37,245 bases of DNA, from assembly GCA_958448635.1 (NCBI GenBank), contig CAUDEQ010000014.1, forward strand, positions 1 to 37,245, given 5' to 3'. Of the stretch, positions 32,574 to 37,245 are shown in pieces; position 1 is the stretch's first letter; every line of letters begins with the position of its first letter. Made by a program: the position numbers and the translations under genes. The stretch comes from an uncultured Bacillota bacterium. GTDB taxonomy: Bacteria; Bacillota; Clostridia; Peptostreptococcales; Anaerovoracaceae. The notes beneath the pieces are model-generated. The model ran no database searches. It was not told where the DNA came from and saw nothing but the letters and a program-made list of their open reading frames with translations.

Positions 32574-34244
32574 TCAGGCTGTTTTCTTCTTTCGGTTTTG
32601 CATACCGAGCCTGCCGTCGAGAGCAACGCAGTCCTCATCGGCTATATTGATAATGCCCGCAGCCTTGTAGTAAATCTCTATCTTCTGTTTTCTGTGGCCG
32701 CTGCTCTTGTTGGGAGCGTGTACCACAATTCTGTCAACCAGATCGTTCAGGATTTCCGCAGTGAGTTCCTCAGGATCGGTGTATTTGCGTACATTCCTCA
32801 GAAACTGCTGAAGGTCGTGCTGTTCCTGCTCGCCGCTGTCAATCAGCTCCTGCAAATCAAGAATCGCCGCTTTGACATCCTTCTGCTCTGTTTCATACTC
32901 GGAAGAAAGCTTATCAAACCGCTCCGCCGATAGCCTGCCCGACACCATATCCTCATAGATTCGCTTGAAAAGCGTGTCCAAGTCTTCATCACGGCGCTTC
33001 AGCGTCACAATGTCAACCTTTGCCTTTTCAACGGATAATTTTCGTTCTGTATTGGCTTTTTCCATTTCCTTTTTGACAAAGGACGCTTCAAACTGCTGGA
33101 TATAAGACAACACGCGCTGAATATGCCGAAACACAAGCCGATTCAGGGTAACTGCTCGGATATAATGCCCCGTACAGGTTCCCGTGTTGCTCCGATAGTT
33201 GGCGCAGACGAAACATTCCTGACTTTCCTTATGGGAATGGGAAGTCTGAAAATGCAGTTTTGCTCCACAGTCCGCACAGAATACCTTGCCCGAAAAGATA
33301 CTGATTTTTCCTGTTGCGGTCGGGCGGCGTTTGTGTTTGCGGATTTCCTGTACCGTCTCAAAGATATGCCTGTCAACAATGGCAGGGTGGGTATCCTCAA
33401 ATATCCGGCGTTTTTCCTTATCGTTCCACACACGCTTTTTGCTGCGGTAATTCTTAGAGGTCGTCTTGAAGTTTTCGGTATGCCCGATATATTCCAGCTT
33501 CTCTAAAATCCCCGCAACGGTTTTCTGCGCCCATTTGTACGGCTCGGCAGGAAGCAGTTTTCCATCCTTCTGTGCCTTGTATGCCGTTGGAGTCAGCACT
33601 TTTTCCGCTTTCAGCTTCTTAGCAATCTGCGTAGGCCCAAACCCGTCATAGCACAACTTGAAGATATGCCGCACGGTTTGCGCCGCTTCTTCGTCGATCA
33701 GCCACTTATCCTTATCTTCGGTATCCTTAACAAATCCGAAAGGCGGATTGGTAGTCAGGTGCTTTCCGCTTTCGCCCTTCATTCGGAAGGTGGACTTGAT
33801 TTTCTTGGCAGTATCTCTGGCATAGAGTTCATTGCAGAAGTTGCGGATCGGCGTCATGTCAAATTCCGTCTGTACGGCGGAATCTACATTGTCGTTGGCA
33901 GCGATAAACCGCACATCATTTTCGGGGAAAACAATGTCCGTATACATCCCAACCTGCAAATAGTTCCTGCCAAGCCGGGACATATCCTTGACGATAACTG
34001 TTCCCACCTTGCCGTTTTCAATCAGCTGTTCCATTTCCCGGAAGGACGGACGGTCGAAGCTCGTCCCGGAATAGCCGTCATCCACAAAAAATTGCAGATG
34101 TTTGAAGCCGTGCTTTCTCGCATATTCCTTTAACAGCGCCTTTTGGTTGACGATACTGTTGCTCTCGCCCTCACGCCCGTCATCTTGACTTAACCGGCAG
34201 TAGAGGGCGGTGATTTTGTTCTGTTCTGATTGTCTGTTGTTCAA
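32574..34244 (-). CDS. Large serine recombinase (TnpX/TndX-like)
   Basis: A 556-residue integrase/transposase that excises and inserts circular element DNA. The N-terminal resolvase domain has YCRLSQDD with the nucleophile Ser19 and KDMSRLGRNYLQVG; the recombinase domain spans about 165-280 (PPFGFVKD ... EYIGHTENFKT); a zinc ribbon has CADCGAKLHF with CFVCANY and a further Cys; a coiled coil follows (about 370-460), then a C-terminal domain. The start is TTG (complement of 34242-34244) with AAGGAG upstream. It is intact, and base usage (CGC, GCC codons) differs from the host genes to the left. The insertion lies just after the racemase operon. Confidence 0.93.
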   Translation of the reverse strand: MNNRQSEQNKITALYCRLSQDDGREGESNSIVNQKALLKEYARKHGFKHLQFFVDDGYSGTSFDRPSFREMEQLIENGKVGTVIVKDMSRLGRNYLQVGMYTDIVFPENDVRFIAANDNVDSAVQTEFDMTPIRNFCNELYARDTAKKIKSTFRMKGESGKHLTTNPPFGFVKDTEDKDKWLIDEEAAQTVRHIFKLCYDGFGPTQIAKKLKAEKVLTPTAYKAQKDGKLLPAEPYKWAQKTVAGILEKLEYIGHTENFKTTSKNYRSKKRVWNDKEKRRIFEDTHPAIVDRHIFETVQEIRKHKRRPTATGKISIFSGKVFCADCGAKLHFQTSHSHKESQECFVCANYRSNTGTCTGHYIRAVTLNRLVFRHIQRVLSYIQQFEASFVKKEMEKANTERKLSVEKAKVDIVTLKRRDEDLDTLFKRIYEDMVSGRLSAERFDKLSSEYETEQKDVKAAILDLQELIDSGEQEQHDLQQFLRNVRKYTDPEELTAEILNDLVDRIVVHAPNKSSGHRKQKIEIYYKAAGIINIADEDCVALDGRLGMQNRKKKTA

Positions 34245-34264
34245 AGTAACTCCTTTCCGACAAT

Positions 34265-34318
34265 CGGATACAGTATATTGCGTAATTGCAGTATACCATA
34301 TCCGGAGTCTCGATTCAA
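34265..34318 (-). promoter_or_regulatory. Recombinase promoter with overlapping palindrome
   Basis: Minus strand: TTGAAT (34318-34313), a 17-nt spacer and TATACT (34295-34290). An imperfect inverted repeat, CGGATACAGTATA (34265-34277) with TATACCATATCCG (34292-34304), covers the -10 box and the start site, the position of a repressor operator. Confidence 0.6.
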
Positions 34319-34340
34319 CGCTTTAAAGCGATAACATCTA

Positions 34341-34607
34341 TCATTCCTGTCTGAATCTGTATCCGAGTTTTCGGATAATGGTATTGATTAAAAATTCGTC
34401 ACTGTCAGGATTGAACATACCGGCTACTTCATATTCCGTGTTACCGTCTTTTACTGTAAAGTCCATATCCGGCGGAATGCGGCAGAGTTTTTTTGCCGGT
34501 CTTTTTGTATCCATAACAGTAGGACGGCTTAAAATCCTGTCAATCTCAGGACGCTGTTTTTCTAACCTTGCAAGGATTTCTTCCAAATCTCTTTCTCTGT
34601 CCGTCAT
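34341..34607 (-). CDS. TnpW-like transposon protein
   Basis: An 88-residue protein. The C-terminal half (TEYEVAGMFNPDSDEFLINTIIRKL) resembles the TnpW-type proteins encoded beside large serine recombinases in Tn4451-family and related clostridial elements; their role is unknown. The N-terminal half is charged and helical. The ATG (complement of 34605-34607) has AAGGAG upstream and overlaps the stop of the preceding broken mobilization gene by 3 nt. It stands 96 nt before the recombinase, in the same direction. Confidence 0.7.
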   Translation of the reverse strand: MTDRERDLEEILARLEKQRPEIDRILSRPTVMDTKRPAKKLCRIPPDMDFTVKDGNTEYEVAGMFNPDSDEFLINTIIRKLGYRFRQE

Positions 34608-34903
34608 CGTGCGTCACGCTCCTTTCGCTGTGATTTTCTGTTCTGTTCGGCTTCTTTGGCTCTGTATTCGTTGGCATAGAGCAGGTCGGTTTTCTCCTGT
34701 ATTTTAATTGACCGTTCCTCAATGCCCATGTTTAGTTTCAGCTGCTTTCGCAAAGTGGTAATCTGCTCCGTAACCTTTGCTTTTTCTTCCCGCAAAATTT
34801 CTTTTTCGGCTGGTGAGGCTCGGCGGATTTACTCTAATTTCTGTTTTTTTTCTTCGGTCAGTCTTACTGTTATGACCTTTTTATCACTTTGTTTCTTGCT
34901 CAA
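34604..34903 (-). pseudogene. Broken mobilization-gene remnant with an in-frame stop
   Basis: Reading from a TTG at 34903 (GGAG upstream), 24 codons encode a ribbon-helix-helix-like start (KKVITVRLTEEKKQKLE), then TAA at 34829-34831. The same frame continues open for 74 codons to a stop at 34604-34606. The second part (TLRKQLKLNMGIEERSIKIQEK) recalls the coiled C-terminal end of MobA/MobL relaxases. The layout suggests a MobC-like start joined to a relaxase tail by internal deletion, followed by a nonsense change (GAA to TAA would be one base). Alternatively it is an unrelated small gene with a single stop, or the stop is a sequencing error. Confidence 0.5.
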
Positions 34904-34953
34904 AATATATCATCTCCATTCTTGTGCTTTAACTTTGTAAAGGGGTATTCAGG

Positions 34954-34999
34954 GGTGCGGGTGTCCGGTGGACACCTCTAAGCGAAGCTTAGAAGCACC
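34954..34999. other. Three-way-junction structure, candidate oriT
   Basis: Outer stem GGTGC (34954-34958)/GCACC (34995-34999) encloses two perfect hairpins: GGTGTCC-GGT-GGACACC (34960-34976) and TCTAAGC-GAA-GCTTAGA (34977-34993). It lies about 50 nt upstream of the mobilization-gene remnant, the usual place for an origin of transfer. No nic site could be assigned. Confidence 0.45.
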
Positions 35000-35266
35000 G
35001 ACCGAGCCGGCAGGCGAGACTTTCCCCTGAGTTAAGTCCACACGCCTTTAGGCTGTGGATGGATTTTGGTATCAAAATCCGATGCTCGTTATCCCTATGG
35101 ACACATTTTCTCTTCTTTTTTCGCCGGTTTGCCTAAATGTCGTTTTTCTGTTCCTGCCCCGGAGTCTAACCGCAGCGTTGTTTCGCTCTCTCTGTTACGC
35201 AAGAGGTCTTGGCAAAATCATATCCCATCCAGCCGGTCATTCAGTTGTAGCCGGCTTTCGGGCAAC

Positions 35267-35297
35267 AAAAAAAGCCGGCACACAAATGCGTACCGAC
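35267..35297 (-). terminator. Intrinsic terminator of the candidate ncRNA
   Basis: On the minus strand: GTCGGTACGC - ATTT - GTGTGCCGGC, ten pairs including three G-U, followed by seven Ts (plus-strand A-run 35267-35273). An alternative stem, GCCGGCTTT (35250-35258) with AAAGCCGGC (35271-35279), shares the GCCGGC arm and could act as an antiterminator. Confidence 0.65.
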
Positions 35298-35531
35298 TTC
35301 CCGCAAAAGAATAGACCCATCCCTTGCGGTGGCGGTTTCACATTCATGTAACCGGCTTTGAAATTCAAAGTCGAAACTGTCCTTTACGCTTACCTGACTG
35401 CCGACAGTTCAAAGCAATTCAGAAGCGGCGGTACTTTCCCTTAGCGTACCGCAGGCGTTGTCCAGCTTATTGCCGTTCTCTCAATCAATTTGTGAAAATA
35501 GATATTCAGTTGTGGTGACAGATAAACTATC
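35267..35531 (-). ncRNA. Candidate non-coding RNA (about 265 nt) or attenuated leader
   Basis: Bounded by the perfect promoter at 35538-35566 and an intrinsic terminator at 35267-35297 on the same strand. The transcript would contain a hairpin GCGGTAC/GTACCGC (35428-35452) and several shorter stems, and no open frame with a ribosome binding site was noticed. Beyond the terminator lie the oriT-like structure and the mobilization remnant, so it could be a leader that attenuates the mobilization genes or an independent RNA. Confidence 0.45.
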
Positions 35532-35537
35532 AATTTT

Positions 35538-35566
35538 ATTATATAGAACAAATGTTTGCTTGTCAA
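35538..35566 (-). promoter_or_regulatory. Perfect consensus sigma-A promoter reading leftward
   Basis: Minus strand: TTGACA (35566-35561), exactly 17 nt, TATAAT (35543-35538). It is the best promoter in the window, yet no intact gene follows it for more than 600 nt. Confidence 0.85.
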
Positions 35567-35585
35567 GATTGTAGCCCCTTTTCAA

Positions 35586-35620
35586 TAGAACTGTCCTGTG
35601 AATTTCACAGGACAGTTCTA
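35586..35620. terminator. Perfect 15-bp inverted repeat after the surface-protein gene
   Basis: TAGAACTGTCCTGTG (35586-35600) and its exact complement (35606-35620) around AATTT. It begins 7 nt past the surface-protein stop, so it is probably that gene's terminator, although there is no T-run after it on the minus strand. It could also mark an element boundary. Confidence 0.5.
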
Positions 35621-35627
35621 TCATAGG

Positions 35628-36950
35628 TTACGAATTGTATCTTTTCTTTCTACTGTAGACAACTGCTCCGAACAATCCGACTCCCGACGCAAATAACAGG
35701 GCGATCCACAATACCGCATTACTGCTGTCTCCGGTCTGCGGACTGGTGACAGCACCTTCATTCTTGCCCGGTTCCTGCGATTCCTTGTATTCGATCAGCA
35801 ATTCAAACGCCTCGGCTGTATTGCCGGATACATCCAGCGTCAGCGGGAAAGTGACGGTAGTCGCCGTATAACTGCTGGCCGAAGCGCCGCCCTTGATGCT
35901 GGCAGTCGCTCCGTCATACCCCTCCGGCAGAGGGATAGTCAGCGTTCCGCTGAGGGTTTTGCCTTCGTAGTCAGTGAGAGGAATGGAGACGGTGTAGCCC
36001 GCCTGGATATCGTAGCCCTCGCTAAGCTCGGCGTCGATCATCGGGTAATAGTAGTCGATGGCAAGGCCCTGCCATTCGTTAAACTCACCCACGGTCACCG
36101 CAGTGTCCGGGGTAAAGGTTGCGGAAAGCTCGGGAGCCGGGGAATAGTCCATGTCGCCTTCCTCCAGCACCCGCACCGGCAGGGTGATGGGGTCTGACGC
36201 AGGCGTAATCTTATCGACGGAGACGGCGCCTTGTGCGTAGATTTGGGCGACGTGCATGGTGTTAAAAACATCATAATGTGCCTTGTCTTCAACAGTCTCT
36301 GTGCGGTAGGTCACACCTACCATGGCCTCCACCCGGTTTTCGCCTGTTCCTAACTGGCCGAGTTCCGGCGGGTTGGTATAAAAGTCCTCCGCAGCAAGCT
36401 GCTTTTCCGACACGACCTTTTCTCCGGAATGTATTTCAGAAATATCCGTCACGGAAATGGCGGTATCGGAGTTATTATGAGTGGAGAGACTGCTCACTCT
36501 GTTGGGAGTCAGGGCTGCCGCTGTGGCTGCCACATTTCCCCAATCCAGATCCATGCTCTCGTATTTTTCCTGATCCTGGCTGACACGGAGAAAACCTCTG
36601 TTGTAATCTCCTTCTTCAAAAGTGGGAACCAGTGATTTGTAGGGTTCACTCAGCCCCGCCCGGATTTTCTCCATCAACTCATTGGAGTGGATGGCATTGG
36701 GAGAATAGACATAGTGGAGTACAAGGATTTCGTCCCCATCGTACCCATCTCTTTTTACCGTTACTGTGTTGGCATACACCCGGCTGTCCGCGCCGCCATT
36801 GATCACATTTTCGGCATAGACGCTGTAGGTGTCTCTTTTGGTAGGCGCATCCGACGCAAACGCAGTCATGGGCAGCAAGCCAACGATCAGGCACAGGCTG
36901 AGCAGTATTGCCCCCAGTCTTGCGCCTGTTTTTCGTGTTTTTGTGTTCAT
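35628..36950 (-). CDS. Sortase-anchored surface protein (SPQTG motif)
   Basis: A 440-residue exported protein. N-terminal signal peptide: basic MNTKTRKTGARLG, hydrophobic core, cleavage near AFASDA. The long ectodomain has no motif I recognise; it has beta-rich segments (ITLPVRVLEEGDMDYSP, LSGTLTIPLPEGYDG). C-terminal sorting signal: SPQTG (403-407), a hydrophobic stretch and the tail SRKKRYNS. SPQTG fits the (S/P)PxTG class used by some clostridial sortases rather than LPxTG. The ribosome binding site AAGGAGG lies inside the end of the upstream gene, and ATG/TGA overlap by 4 nt. No sortase gene is in the window. Confidence 0.82.
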   Translation of the reverse strand: MNTKTRKTGARLGAILLSLCLIVGLLPMTAFASDAPTKRDTYSVYAENVINGGADSRVYANTVTVKRDGYDGDEILVLHYVYSPNAIHSNELMEKIRAGLSEPYKSLVPTFEEGDYNRGFLRVSQDQEKYESMDLDWGNVAATAAALTPNRVSSLSTHNNSDTAISVTDISEIHSGEKVVSEKQLAAEDFYTNPPELGQLGTGENRVEAMVGVTYRTETVEDKAHYDVFNTMHVAQIYAQGAVSVDKITPASDPITLPVRVLEEGDMDYSPAPELSATFTPDTAVTVGEFNEWQGLAIDYYYPMIDAELSEGYDIQAGYTVSIPLTDYEGKTLSGTLTIPLPEGYDGATASIKGGASASSYTATTVTFPLTLDVSGNTAEAFELLIEYKESQEPGKNEGAVTSPQTGDSSNAVLWIALLFASGVGLFGAVVYSRKKRYNS

Positions 36951-37245
36951 GTTATGTTTCCTCCTTTTGACTTTGTCAGAGCTGAGATTTTCAGCTCGTT
37001 TTCCGGCAGCTGTTCTACCCGGCCTGCCAGATAATCCGCCGCACGCCGCTGCCCTTGCACAGAAAGGCCCTGGCAGGGCGCGCTTATCTGCACCGTCAGG
37101 ATAGTCGCGGGCAGCTCCTCCGATACGGAAAGTTCAAATCCGCTTTGATTTCCGTAAACGGTCACTTTGGCGGCGATACATCCGTTTTCTGCTTTGTCGT
37201 ATTCGCTTTCTTCCGAATCCAGAACATCATACAGCGCATACAGCA
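36947..37245 (-). CDS. Unknown protein, C-terminal end only (5' end outside window)
   Basis: The minus-strand frame is open from the window edge to a TGA at 36947-36949, giving 98 residues of a longer protein. It starts in mid-frame with LYALYDVLDSEESEYDKAENG and includes VTVYGNQSGFELSVSEE and APCQGLSVQGQRRAADYLAG. The internal GTG at 37165 is not a necessary start. I do not recognise the family. The ATGA overlap with the surface-protein gene shows the two are co-translated, so it may be a partner or accessory of that protein. Confidence 0.65.
   Translation of the reverse strand, partial: LYALYDVLDSEESEYDKAENGCIAAKVTVYGNQSGFELSVSEELPATILTVQISAPCQGLSVQGQRRAADYLAGRVEQLPENELKISALTKSKGGNIT

Larger units (their letters stand above)
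34904..35585. other. Gene-free region of the element holding oriT-like and ncRNA-like structures
   Basis: About 680 nt with no ORF I can support; a 98-codon plus-strand frame at 35055-35351 has no ribosome binding site and runs against the hairpins. It holds the three-way-junction structure at 34954-34999, a hairpin GGATTTTG-GTAT-CAAAATCC at 35061-35080, and the minus-strand RNA unit at 35267-35566. Confidence 0.55.

Noticed and set aside
35055..35351. 98-codon plus-strand ORF in the mobile element
   Set aside because: No ribosome binding site, overlaps the hairpins and the minus-strand terminator, and an alternative frame is open over the same stretch.
32420..37245. Direct repeats marking attL/attR of the recombinase element
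   Set aside because: Comparing 32420-32570 by eye with the regions near 35500-35640 and the right edge gave no convincing shared core; the right end may be outside the window.

Overview
The window looks like a chromosomal segment of an anaerobic Firmicute (class Clostridia) with a mobilizable-element remnant at its right end. Supporting signs are strong AGGAGG-type ribosome binding sites, frequent TTG starts, sigma-A-type promoters, a perfect HrcA/CIRCE operator, a Rex repressor, a clostridial 2[4Fe-4S] ferredoxin and a FeoA-FeoB fusion. The order tsaE-tsaB-rimI-tsaD-ABC-F-(acpP)-rex-...-groES-groEL resembles the ydi/groESL region I recall from Bacillus subtilis. The ornithine-racemase-like enzyme and redox genes would suit an amino-acid-fermenting member of the Eubacteriales/Peptostreptococcales, but I cannot name the species.

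Region by region. 1-670: the edge of a possible 24-residue-repeat protein, then degenerate repeats of about 72 nt. 674-6668: t6A tRNA-modification genes (tsaE, tsaB, tsaD) with rimI, a small cysteine protein, an ABC-F protein, acyl carrier protein and rex. 6928-8860: ferredoxin (minus strand), a P-loop/Asp23 fusion protein and an 8-oxoguanine glycosylase. 8869-11566: CIRCE-controlled groESL, then a cold-shock gene with an attenuator-like leader. 11709-14129: NhaC antiporter and a 2-hydroxyacid dehydrogenase (minus strand). 14231-18155: rdgB, yihY-like, feoAB. 18261-25282: serA diverging from serC-apgM-DD-carboxypeptidase-uvrC, with two interleaved promoters in one inverted repeat. 25445-25717: a DUF1292 protein. 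25958-32419: a tight five-gene operon (FAD dehydrogenase, C_GCAxxG_C_C protein, two acyl-adenylate ligases, PLP racemase). 32481-35566: large serine recombinase, TnpW-like protein, broken mobilization gene, oriT-like structure and a candidate ncRNA. 35628-37245: a sortase-anchored surface protein translationally coupled to an unknown partner that runs off the window.

Genes that work together: TsaE/TsaB/TsaD form the t6A machinery. Rex and ferredoxin reflect NADH/redox control. SerA, SerC and the phosphoglycerate mutase link 2-phosphoglycerate to serine. The most novel-looking items are the minus-strand RNA unit at 35267-35566 with a perfect consensus promoter and its own terminator, the symmetric serA/serC promoter, the csp leader, and the FAD/twin-ligase/racemase operon. 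All family calls were made by reading motifs; no database search was run.
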